Shown here piece after piece: positions 54,487 to 64,000 of a stretch of DNA of 64,000 nt. Origin of the DNA: Onthophagus taurus (lineage: Eukaryota; Arthropoda; Insecta; Coleoptera; Scarabaeidae); contig NC_091972.1 of the NCBI RefSeq assembly GCF_036711975.1, positions 3,167,001-3,231,000 on the forward strand, given 5' to 3'. The position numbers were made by a program, and so were the translations under genes. The notes beneath the pieces are model-generated. The model did no database searches, was not told where the DNA came from, and worked only from the letters and a program-made list of their open reading frames with translations. Numbering within the stretch: position 1 is the stretch's first letter; every line of letters starts with the position of its first letter.

Positions 54487-56850
54487 TTGCGGTGCGGGAG
54501 TGCGGTGTTCGGGAATTTTTTAAATTCTCGGGTCACTTTTTCACTTTCTGCACCATTTTGCATGAGCACTTCAAGCCCCCTCTACTCTTTAAAACTGTCT
54601 GAGATTATGGCTCTGCAGATCGGGTTGCTCTTGAGAAGGACCTGGGGATGCTGCCGTGGATGGATATTATTTATACGCAGGATGTTAACGATAAATTGAG
54701 AATTTTCAATGAGCTGCTGCTCTCAGTGTTTTATGTACACATTCCTAGTAGAGTGGTGAGAGTATCTAGCCCTCGGCCTCCTTGGTTGACGACCACTATT
54801 AGAGAAATGATTAAACTTCGTGATAACTCGTATAAGAGATTCAAGCATACCAAGCTGGATTCTCATAAGGATTATTATAAAAGCTTGAGAAACTATGTTA
54901 CAGCCGCTATCAGAAGGGAAAAAAGGGCCTACTTTGACTCGCAGCTCTCCCCAAACACTTCCTCCGAGTATTGGCGTCGCATTAGGGAAAACGTAAATAT
55001 TACTAAAGGTAAGGGTATTATCCCGGAGTCGTTGGCCAATGCAAATGAGATTGCGAGTCACTTCGGCGGCGCTGTTCCTCAAACTGATATCGACTGTGAT
55101 GTGTATCAATACTACAATAACAACAAGGCTACTGCTTTTCAAACTGAATTCTCCTTCTGGGCTATAACGGAGAACGATCTATACTCCACGTTGATTAGTA
55201 TCTCTTCCAATGCCGTTGGAATCGATGGCTAAGCACTAAAATTTGTTAAGATGTGTTTTCCTTTTATATCTAGATATATTTTACATATCGTAAATTTCTG
55301 TTTAACAGAAAATGTATACCCTACCATCTGGAAACAGTCTATTGCAGTTGCAATACCCAAAAAACCAAATCCTTCCAATTATAGCGATTTAAGGCTCATT
55401 TGTCTTCTACCCGGCCTTTCCAAGGTTGTTGATGAAAAATTGTGGATCGTTAGCTGCGAACACACCTAACTCAATATAATCTTCTGCCTGATTCCCAATC
55501 GGGTTTTCGTCCGGGTTTTTCGTGCGCTACTTCTCTTTTAAACCTTACGGATGACATTGTGCGCTCCTCTGATTTTGGCCTTGTTACGGCCCTGGTGACA
55601 CTTGACTATTCTAAGGCATTTGACACTATCAATCATCAAATGTTACTTGCTGTTCTTAGGTTTATGGGTTTTAGCCGTGAATCCGTTGATTTCTTTCGAC
55701 ATTATTTGGAGGGCAGAAGTATGAGGGTGCGCGTTCGTGATTCTACTTCTCGTGAATTTTACACTCCTACAGGTGTGCCGCAGGGTAGTATTTGCGGTCC
55801 TATCCTATTTGTCCTATATACTAGTGCCTTCTCGTTACACGTCCGTTACTGTAAATTACAAACTTATGCGGATGATTATGCACGGTCTATTGATTAATGG
55901 TACGAAATCATCAGCTATTATATTCGGTAGAAGTAAAGACCTTGGTCCTACCAGAGCATCATTGAGTATTCGTGTGGGCGGCGATGAATTGCGCGTAGTT
56001 GATACTGTAAAACTCCTGGGGGTATGGCTGGATTCGGATATGCGTTTTAATACACATATCAATCACTTAATTAGATGTTCGTATGCCACGCTAAAGTCTT
56101 TATACGCCAACCGTCACATTTTAAGCACGCAAAGTAGAGCCTTGCTCACTGACACGTTGATACTTTCTCGGTTTAATCACTGCAACGCTGTTTATGGACC
56201 TCATCTGCGTGCAGATGCTGCGGCACGAGTCCAACGAGTCCAGGGGGCGTGTCTCCGTTTGATATTCGGTATACGTCGAAATCAAAGGATCTCTTACAAG
56301 TTGCCCGAGGTACGGTGGCTGAGTATGAAAGCAAGGAGAATTTTTCATGAGGGAGTATTATTTTTCAAAATTATTATGTTCGAAACTCCGGCTTACTTGC
56401 ACAATAAAATCATATTTAGAACGGACGTTCATAATATAAACGTCCGCAGAAAGAACTGCCTGTCTATCCTGCCTCATAGCACCCAACTGTTTAAAAGGTC
56501 TTTTTCTTACAGAATTGCTGATTTTTGGAATTCTCTGCCGGAAGCTTTGCGCTCTAAACAATCAGTTTGTTTTTTGATGTTGCTTGAAAAAACAATTTTG
56601 TTTTTGTTCTTTTGTGTTTTGTCACGTTTTGCGTGTTTTCTCGATTTATCTGTTTTCTTGTTTTCTTTTATTCTTTTCTTATTTATAGTATTTTCGGGCG
56701 ATTGTGAAAATCAGAGTTGTTTATCTAAACCTCCTCTGACAATCGTCCGAGTTGACTTGATTTAATTAATAGTATTTTTATTTTGATATGTTATTATATG
56801 TTTGAATTAGGTTTTTGTTATCAAGTCAATAAATGAATTATTATTATTAT
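54487..56850 (+). mobile_element. CR1/Crack-like LINE, 5'-truncated and deleted
   Basis: Reverse transcriptase blocks fall in several frames. They include PPWLTTTIREMIKLRD, KQSIAVAIPKKPNPSNYSDL, TLDYSKAFDTINHQMLL, TPTGVPQGSICGPILF and TYADDYARSID with the YADD active site. The stretch after YADD jumps to GTKSSAIIFGRSKDL, so about 30-40 residues are missing. The 3' region keeps LLGVWLDSDMRFNTHI and the tail motif ADFWNSLPEALR. The element ends in TATTATTATTATTA-type repeats with AATAAATGAA, the simple-repeat 3' end of this LINE group. There is no endonuclease domain. It is dead. Confidence 0.88.
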
Positions 56851-58279
56851 TAATCTGACGCAGAGAGAATTCAGTCTTGAATTTTCAAAAGTGTGTCTTT
56901 ACACGTTTGAATTTGATTTCTAGAATACGGCGAGGCAATAATTTCTTTCTTGGTTCCAAATTTATAAAGTCCATCATTTGTTGTCTCCAAAACCACGCCA
57001 ATTAAGTTTTGCACATCTCCTTTGCTCCTGCCAAGACTTGGAACAGGCACAGTAATTGATGTTCCAACCTCAATCGGGGGAAATTTTTTATTAGGTGTAA
57101 ACTTCATTTTCTCTGCCTGCTCTTTCAATCCTTCCACAGCTTTCTCTTGATTTTAAATCATCGTTTTTCTTTTTGCACACCGAAGACATAAAACTGATGC
57201 TCCGTAACTCTCGTTGGTATTACTTGTACTCTGGACACAGATGACATGAACATCCTGCGCACAGCTATAACACTTGTGGACTTCTGAAGTTTTTTTTTCA
57301 CATATGCAACAAACAGGTTCCACTTTTGCCATATCAACACCAAGGGGAGGGGTTGTTCCTTTAGTATTTTCTGCATCAGGAAACTGAGTTGATCCTCCAA
57401 GACTTTCTGCATTAGGACCACGAGTGGAATTCTCCTGCTTCACAGTAGTTGCAGAGTACCTCTTCAAGATCTTCTTCAGTTCTAAGAATTGTTTTGATAG
57501 AATTAGGCAATGACTGTATTTCGATATGAGCGTTTCTTCCTTTAATGAAAATGTAAATAACGTCATTTTTTTTTGTACTGAACTGAAATTATTGTTTACC
57601 GAACATCGCTTCAAAAGGTGTTTGTCGTATTCCGCTATGGTACACATTGTTTTTCTGAAGCTGACAAAAAAGAAGACCTTCGCTCCAATGTTTAGTCTTA
57701 TTGTCTTGTAATAACGTATCTTTTACGTCCCGGTTAGATCTCTCCACACTCCCTTAACTTTGCGAGTGTCTGGATTTGCCATGGACTATTGGTAGCTCGG
57801 GCCACACTTCTCTTAACTCCTTAACTACCCGATTAGCAAACTCTCGTCCGATGTCCGACTGCAACACGCTAGGAGTTCCCAAAATACAAAAAACATCCAA
57901 TAATGTGTGAGCCACTTCCTCTGCTGTCTTCGTCTTCAATGGACGTAAAATTATAAACTTAGTTAGATGAGCCTGGTAGTTAAAAATATATCGGAAATCA
58001 CCATCACGACAAGTCTGCATATCTATCGATCAGAAACCGGCAGTATTAACTTTTTTTATCACCTAAACGTAGCACATCCTAACGTTTAAGGCGATGATAT
58101 TGTAACGTAGATCATAGTCTTACTTGCTTTCTTTGCAGCTCCTACTTCTTTAACCCTTTGAGTCCTAAGAAGTCAAATATTTTGAAACTTTGTGACAGAA
58201 TTAAAACGCTATCAAAATACACTCAGTAAAGGCCTTTGGAATACAAATTTAGCAAAATATGCAATCCCCCTATTTTCGC

Positions 58280-60600
58280 ATAATCTAAGTGTCAAAAAAG
58301 ATGCTAATTCAAAAATTCCTGGAAACCGTCTTTATTGAAATTAAGAAATAAAATTTATTTTAAATTGAAGCTTAAAGCTTTCTGTTTAAATCGATGTATA
58401 ATAATTGATGGGTTGAATTAGAAAAATATTGAGAAAAAGAGTATTGAGTTAACTCAATACTCTTTTTCTAACATTTTAGTATAACCTAAAAGTGTCAAAA
58501 AAGATGCTAATTTAAAAATTCCTGGAAGCCGTATTTATTGAAATTAAGGAATGACACTTATTCTAAATTAAAGCTCAAAGCTTTCTTTTTAAAATGATGT
58601 ATAATAATTGTTGGGTTGGATTAGAAAAATATTGACAAAAAACATGTTGAAACAAAACTTACATTTTCGTATAACCTAAAAGTGTCAAAAAAGATGCTAA
58701 TTTAAAAATTCCTGGAAGGCGTATTTATTGAAATTAAGGAATGAGACTTATTCTAAATTAAAGCTCAAAGCTTTCTCTTTAAAATGATGTATAATAATTG
58801 TTGGGTTGGATTGGAAAAATATAGAGAAAAAAAAAGTTGAAATAAAACTTACATTTTCGTATAACCTATGAGTGTGAAAAAAGATGCTAATTTAAAAATT
58901 CCTGGAAGCCGTATTTATTGAAATTAAGGAATGAAACTTATTTTAAATTAAAGATCAAAGCTTTCTCTTTAAAATGATGTATAATAATTGTTGGGTTGGA
59001 TTGGAAAAATATAGAGAAAAATAAAGTTGAAATAAAACCTACATTTTCGTATAACCTATGAGTGTCAAAAAAGATGCTAATTTAAAAATTCCTGGAAGCC
59101 GTATTTATTAAAATTAAGGAATGAAACTTCTTTTAAATTAAAGCTCAAAGCTTTCTCTTTAAAATGATGTATAATAATTGTTGGGTTGGATTGGAAAAAT
59201 ATAGAGAAAAAAAAAGTTGAAATAAAACTTACATTTTCGTATAACCTATGAGTGTCAAAAAAGATGCTAATTTAAAAATTCCTGGAAGCCGTATTTTTTA
59301 AAATTAAGGAATGAAACTTATTTTAAATTAAAGCTCAAAGCTTTCTCTTTAAAATGATGTATAATAATTGTTGGGTTGGATTGGAAAAATATAGAGAAAA
59401 AAAAAGTTGAAATAAAACTTACATTTTCGTATAACCTATGAGTGTCAAAAAAGATGCTAATTTAAAAATTCCTGGAAGCCGTATTTATTAAAATTAAGGA
59501 ATGAAACTTCTTTTAAATTAAAGCTCAAAGCTTTCTCTTTAAAATGATGTGTAATAATTGTTGGGTTGGATTGGAAAAATATAGAGAAAAAAAAAGTTGA
59601 AATAAAACTTACATTTTCGTATAACCTATGAGTGTCAAAAAAGATGCTAATTTAAAAATTCCTGGAAGCCGTATTTATTAAAATTAAGGAATGAAACTTC
59701 TTTTAAATTAAAGCTCAAAGCTTTCTCTTTAAAATGATGTGTAATAATTGTTGGGTTGGATTGGAAAAATATAGAGAAAAAAAAAGTTGAAATAAAACTT
59801 ACATTTTCGTATAACCTATGAGTGTCAAAAAAGATGCTAATTTAAAAATTCCTGGAAGCCGTATTTATTAAAATTAAGGAATGAAACTTCTTTTAAATTA
59901 AAGCTCAAAGCTTTCTCTTTAAAATGATGTATAATAATTGTTGGGTTGGATTGGAAAAATATAGAGAAAAAAAAAGTTGAAATAAAACTTACATTTTCGT
60001 ATAACCTATGAGTGTCAAAAAAGATGCTAATTTAAAAATTCCTGGAAGCCGTATTTATTGAAATTAAGGAATGAAACTTATTTTAAATTAAAGCTCAAAG
60101 CTTTCTCTTTAAAATGATGTATAATAATTGTTGGGTTGGATTGGAAAAATATAGAGAAAAAAAAAGTTGAAACAAAACTTACATTTTCGAATAATCTAAA
60201 AGTATCAAAAAAGATGCTAATTTAAAAATTCCTGGCAGCCGTATTTATTGAAATTAAGGAATGAAACTTCTTTTAAATTAAAGCTCAAAGCTTTCTCTTT
60301 AAAATGATATGTAATAATTGTTGGGTTGGATTGGAAAAATATTAAGAAAAAAAATGTTGAAACAAAACTTACATTTTCGAATAATCTAAAAGTATCAAAA
60401 AAGATGCTAATTTAAAAATTCCTGGCAGCCGTATTTATTGAAATTAAGGAATGAAACTTCTTTTAAATTAAAGCTCAAAGCTTTCTCTTTAAAATGATAT
60501 GTAATAATTGTTGGGTTGGATTGGAAAAATATTAAGAAAAAAAATGTTGAAACAACACTTACTTTTAAAAGAGTCAAAAAAGATGCTAATTTAAACATTC
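58280..60600. repeat. 190-bp satellite array (about 12-13 copies)
   Basis: Monomers of 190 bp, set by CCTGGAAGCCGTATTTATT at 58901, 59091, 59281, 59471, 59661, 59851 and 60041. Central copies are nearly identical; edge copies are diverged (GCAGCC, AAACCG variants). The whole array lies inside the TTAA-flanked element and is unrelated to the 363-bp family by eye. Confidence 0.95.
58432..58469. repeat. 38-bp perfect palindrome
   Basis: Two 19-bp arms without a loop (AGAAAAAGAGTATTGAGTT and its complement), in the first diverged monomer of the 190-bp array. Confidence 0.9.
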
Positions 60601-61239
60601 TTTGAAGCCATGTTTATTGAAATTACGGAATGAGACTTATTTTAAATTAAAGCTCAATGTTTTCTTTTTAAAATGTAATAATCTCTCTGTAATAATCACA
60701 CCTAATAACCATTTATCAAAGAAATATCTTTTTGAACAACAAAATTCAACAGCACCACTTTTCATTAAACTTCTAACCTCACATCTGGAAGAATAAGTTT
60801 AAAGTGTACCTAAAAATCCTACAGTGCGAATTGCGATGTTTTTTATACAGATTCTTTCTTGTATACACTTGTATAGTAGATATTACCGACAGCTCTAAAT
60901 GTGCCGAATAAGTAACTACAGTTTAAAATGAGTGTTTAGAACTACCGGTACTTTAAAGTACCGTCGGGACACAAAGGGTTAATAATTTCCTGGTGTTGCT
61001 TACTTTCAATTAGAAATGAATTTGATGACGTGTTCATGTTCATTAATTTTTCCATAAATTTGGATCTCAATTCAGTTTCGACGTTGGTTGCATTTATTGC
61101 ACTTCTCATTTTGAAATAGTTCGAAAAACTTTTATCTCGAAGTACACTCAACCGCAGTAAGGGAAAAACTGATCATCGACAAGTTGAAACTTGCAGAGTG
61201 CGTCGTGAGCATCACTGACAAGGAAACCACGTGAAACTC

Positions 61240-61360
61240 AAGTTTGCCTGAACCACTTTAGGCAAAGTCCGAAGTTAATTTACACTTTTCGGACATTGCC
61301 TGACCCTCATTTGGTACACCTAAGTTTGCCTAAGTTATATACTAGGCAAATTTTGCCTAA
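61240..61360. repeat. Cluster of TTTGCCT / AGGCAAA motifs in both orientations
   Basis: TTTGCCT or its complement occurs about six times in 120 bp, together with an inverted GTCCGAAGT / ACTTTTCGGAC pair. It lies just beyond the N-terminus of the KRBA2-like element and may be its terminal region. Confidence 0.45.
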
Positions 61361-61708
61361 TAAATTTTTTGTGCTCACAAATTTTAAATTTAAAGGATAT
61401 ATTTATGCTGTTCACTACTTTCCTGGAGTACGTCAATTTACAAGAAAGGTGATGGGGGTAATAATGAATGGTGGGAATGATTCAAATGTTGAAAGTATTA
61501 ATAACAATGATGGAGAATGTAAACTTGATCATAAAGCAAGTATAATATTAATTTGTTTAACAATAAACATTCTGAATCACATATTGTATTTTTCTTTTGT
61601 ACAAACATTTAAATGTTAAAAAAATAGTTGAAACTACACCAATAAATTCATCACGTATTTTCATTATATTGTTATTTGAAAAAGATAACATTTTATCTTA
61701 TCTTCCCG

Positions 61709-61733
61709 TATATAACACCTATTTGGGATCAGT
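61709..61733 (+). promoter_or_regulatory. Core promoter of Vanin-like gene 2
   Basis: TATATAA at 61709-61715 and a TCAGT initiator at 61729-61733, about 35 bp before the ATG. Spacing is slightly short for TATA to start site. Confidence 0.55.
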
Positions 61734-61767
61734 TCAATTAATTGAGTTTAGTAAGCTTTACTTCAAA

Positions 61768-63813
61768 ATGGCTTCAGGTACAAATTTTGGTGTGTTATTT
61801 TTAATTGGTTTCTTAATAAAATCAGGAATAGCGCAGGTATGTGGCATTTAGGGGGATGGTTAATTAAAATATTTTATTTATTTGCTCTTAATTAAACAGA
61901 CAAGTTACAATGCTGCTGTGATCGAATATGCGAAATCGTCTGATTCAAGTGTTAGTGATTTGGACAATATGATGTTGAGACTCAGGGATTACGAATCTTT
62001 AATAAGTAATTTAAAGAGTTCTAATATTATTGTTTTTCCTGAATATGGGCTGACTACACCCTATTTGCCTGAAAATTTGGAACCTTTGAGTACTTTTGTT
62101 CCGGATCCGGCTGAAAATATTTCACCTTGTTCAACAAAAGACTCTTACGAAAAGGTAAGTTAAAGTATTAATATATATTTAACAAAACTGATCGTTACAT
62201 TGATTATAAATTCCGATATCTTTAATTAATTCTCAGGATTATAAAATAAATCTGTGATGTAATTTGTGCTAATTTTATTTATTTATTTGGTTTAGGTTCT
62301 GATAGATTTGTCATGTACTGCACAAACGCATGGTGTTTTCGTTGTGGTTAATTTAATCGAAAAATCTATATCATCTTCTAACACAACAATATTTTACAAC
62401 ACGAACGTAGTTTTTAATGGAAGTGGAACTGTAGTTGCTAGGTATGTTCATCATTTAAAAAGAACTATTAGCAATAATAATAATTAAATCTTCCTCATGT
62501 ACACAGATATCGTAAAATCAACTTGTGCAAGGAACCAAAATTTACGAAAGGAGAAAATGTTGCAACCTTTACAGCATTTGGTGTTAATTTCGGTTTAATG
62601 ACTAGCTGCGATTTATTATATGAACATCCAGCTCGTACAATGTTAGCGAATACAAACGTTACGGATATTATTTATCCTCACGCGTGGGTTGCAGAAACTC
62701 CGTTCTTACACAGCCTTTCGATTCAAGATGGTTTTGCAAAGGCGAATGGCATCAATCTTTTATCTGCTACGTATAGAAATTCCTCCGATGGAATGGGCGG
62801 TTTTGGAATATTCTCCGCCAAATCTGCTACCACCTCTTTGGATATATCAACAGGAATTAGTTACAAATCTAGTACGGGAAATTTAGAAAAACTTACAAAT
62901 AAAATGCCAGAAGCTGTTTGTAACAATAATATAGAGGTGATTTTTTTATTAAGTGTTTTTCTCGTTATAGGTAATTGCTATATTTAGCAATGACATTTCA
63001 TGTATATCTTATCTTTTAATATCGAATTTCTAAGAATTATATAATTGCTTTCGAAACGAACCAAAAATATCTCTAATTACTATAATTTTCTCTATTTTTA
63101 TTTAGATAACACCAAGAATCGGCGGAGTGCCACCTTCTATTGACAAATTCAATAATACCATAGAAAATTTGAATTTATACACCACTAAAGATTTGGTTGT
63201 AACCGACAATATAGCCAAAGTGCAAATTTGTAGTGAGGGTAGTTTATTTTGTTGCGACTTCTACGTAGAATTCCAAGATGGTTACGCTTCAAGCAACTCC
63301 CCGGTGTACAAGTAATTATTTTAAAATGTTTTCTAAATTAACAGAATTTTTATTGATATTTGTTTTTATTAATATTTTAGAGTTGCAGCTTTTTACGGTA
63401 CAAAACAGGTTAATATAACCGGGAAAAATTTAGGATTTAGAACTTGCGCCCTTTTGGTTTGCGCTAATAACGATTTGCAAAGTTGCGGTGAAACACCCCC
63501 GGATTCAAGTCCCATCAAGCAAATCTCATTACAAGCAAATCTGCCAAAAGGAGATAGAACGTTGTATATGCCCTCCACTCTTAAAAAAGATCTTCATCCT
63601 CTTACTGGATATGCGTTTTGTCAAAACGTCGAAGGTGATGTTATCGGTACTACCATGTCTGCTAATAATGTCGAAAAATTATGGACATTTGGTATCGTTG
63701 GACGCGTTTACGATTTAGACGATCGTCCGGAAGGTAGAGGAACTGCAAGTTACTTTAGAAGCGGATTCGGATTAATTCTTATGTTAATTGCGACGCAGTT
63801 CTTTTTTCAATAA
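61768..63813 (+). CDS. Vanin-like protein 2 (nitrilase fold, GPI-anchored)
   Basis: Six exons: 61768-61836, 61900-62154, 62296-62441, 62507-62936, 63106-63311 and 63381-63813. All are GT-AG and in phase, 512 residues. Residues 1-23 are a signal peptide. The CN-hydrolase domain has E71 in VFPEYGLTTP and K160 in RYRKINL. The nucleophile segment reads LMTSCDLLYEHP. Asp192 is preceded by Ser190-Cys191, whereas the family has Cys at the Ser190 place and an aromatic residue next. The C-terminal Vanin domain (SLFCCDFYVEF, LGFRTCALLVCANN) ends in FRSGFGLILMLIATQFFFQ, a GPI signal. It lacks intron 4 of gene 1 (exon 4 here spans it). AATAAA overlaps the stop codon and another lies near 63880. The product would be a cell-surface protein of the pantetheinase/biotinidase family with uncertain activity. 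Confidence 0.92.
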
Positions 63814-64000
63814 AAAGTTATAATAGTTAATTTGTAATTTAAAAAAAAAACTTATTTTGTAACACTTTTCATAATTAATTTGAATAAACAAGTATTATTA
63901 TTTCCTTATTTTTATTTAAATTAATTTGCTTTATAAATCTAATCACTTTTTTAAATTAGATAAATATAGATAAAATTCTGATATCTAGAAAACTTCAACA
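63814..64000. other. 3' flank of Vanin-like gene 2
   Basis: AT-rich sequence with AATAAA near 63880. No further gene starts before the window ends. Confidence 0.6.

Larger units (their letters stand above)
58154..60978. mobile_element. piggyBac-type non-autonomous element filled with satellite
   Basis: Ends CCCTTTGAGTCC (58154) and GGACACAAAGGG (to 60978) are inverted with one mismatch. TTAA is duplicated on both sides (58150-58153 and 60979-60982), the piggyBac signature. Without it the KRBA2-like frame reads straight through (HQEII then KEVGAAKK). A perfect 18-bp palindrome, CGGTACTTTAAAGTACCG, lies at 60946-60963 just inside the right end. There is no transposase. Confidence 0.88.
56871..61200 (-). 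pseudogene. KRBA2-like integrase element, frameshifted and split
   Basis: On the minus strand: N-terminal KFMEKLMNMNTSSNSFLIESKQHQEI (61080-60985), then after the inserted element KEVGAAKKASKT and RLKR*DVLRLGDKKS (58150-58050). The integrase core is MQTCRDGDFRYIFNYQAHLTKFIILRPLKTKTAEEV...LQSDIGREFANRV...IVHGKSRHSQS (58020-57754). Decayed QTPFEAMFG follows, then a Cys-rich finger CCICEKKTSEVHKCYSCAQDVHVIC and the tail KKFPPIEVGTSITVPVP...IQTCKDTLLK to 56871. This order matches KRAB-A domain-containing protein 2-like proteins, derived from a transposon integrase. The segment between RLGDKK and MQTCRDGD is deleted, and several frames are needed, so it is a dead element. Confidence 0.85.

Noticed and set aside
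1..64000. tRNA, rRNA, bacterial operons or phage genes
   Set aside because: None seen. Introns, GPI tails and transposon types all indicate insect nuclear DNA.

Overview
The window looks like insect nuclear DNA, most likely beetle. It is AT-rich, with GT-AG introns of about 50-70 bp, insect TATA/initiator promoters, an arthropod chitooligosaccharide hexosaminidase (GH20), Vanin-like GPI-anchored nitrilase-fold proteins, a DUF4803-type gene and a dense crowd of arthropod mobile elements. The order is inferred from this mix; no rRNA or mitochondrial marker is present. Nothing suggests bacteria.

Host genes, left to right. (1) 2799-3619 (+): last three exons of a DUF4803-like gene. (2) 9502-9169 (-): a three-exon, 77-aa secreted Tyr/Pro-rich peptide with a TATA box. 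(3) 26329-24566 (-): an almost intronless GH20 hexosaminidase paralogue. (4) 26412-28109 (+): a 565-aa Asn/Ser/Lys-rich protein with internal repeats that I do not recognise, divergent from gene 3 across 82 bp. (5) 45725-35080 (-): chitooligosaccharidolytic beta-N-acetylglucosaminidase, 597 aa in three exons. Its signal-peptide exon lies 8.8 kb upstream and joins in phase, and its 3' end meets that of gene 4. (6) 53742-46406 (-) and (7) 61768-63813 (+): two Vanin-like genes, head to head. Both lack the catalytic cysteine at its usual position.

Between and inside these genes are nested mobile elements, several datable by target-site duplications (TSDs). A solo LTR sits in a Harbinger fragment (0.98-1.9 kb). 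A very young Penelope-like element sits inside a hAT transposase with a 13-bp TSD (3.8-9.0 kb). A PIF/Harbinger element with intact transposase sits inside a MITE (10.8-13.7 kb). A deleted mariner-type element follows (14.2-15.3 kb). MITE-in-MITE nests fill intron 1 of the hexosaminidase gene. A truncated CR1/Crack-like LINE lies at 54.5-56.8 kb. A KRBA2-like integrase element is split by a TTAA-flanked piggyBac-type element (56.9-61.2 kb).

Three tandem systems stand out. (a) At 15.9-24.5 kb, a roughly 2.58-kb unit made of the hexosaminidase 3' end, its 3' flank and an LTR-like insert is repeated in a row. (b) A 363-bp satellite forms an array of about 18 copies between the unknown gene and the hexosaminidase gene, with dimeric higher-order structure, and a second array of about 11 copies inside a hAT remnant in a Vanin intron. 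(c) A 190-bp satellite of about 12-13 copies lies wholly inside the piggyBac-type element. In (b) and (c) the satellites sit inside, or carry the edge of, DNA transposons, which suggests that transposons seed or move satellites in this genome.
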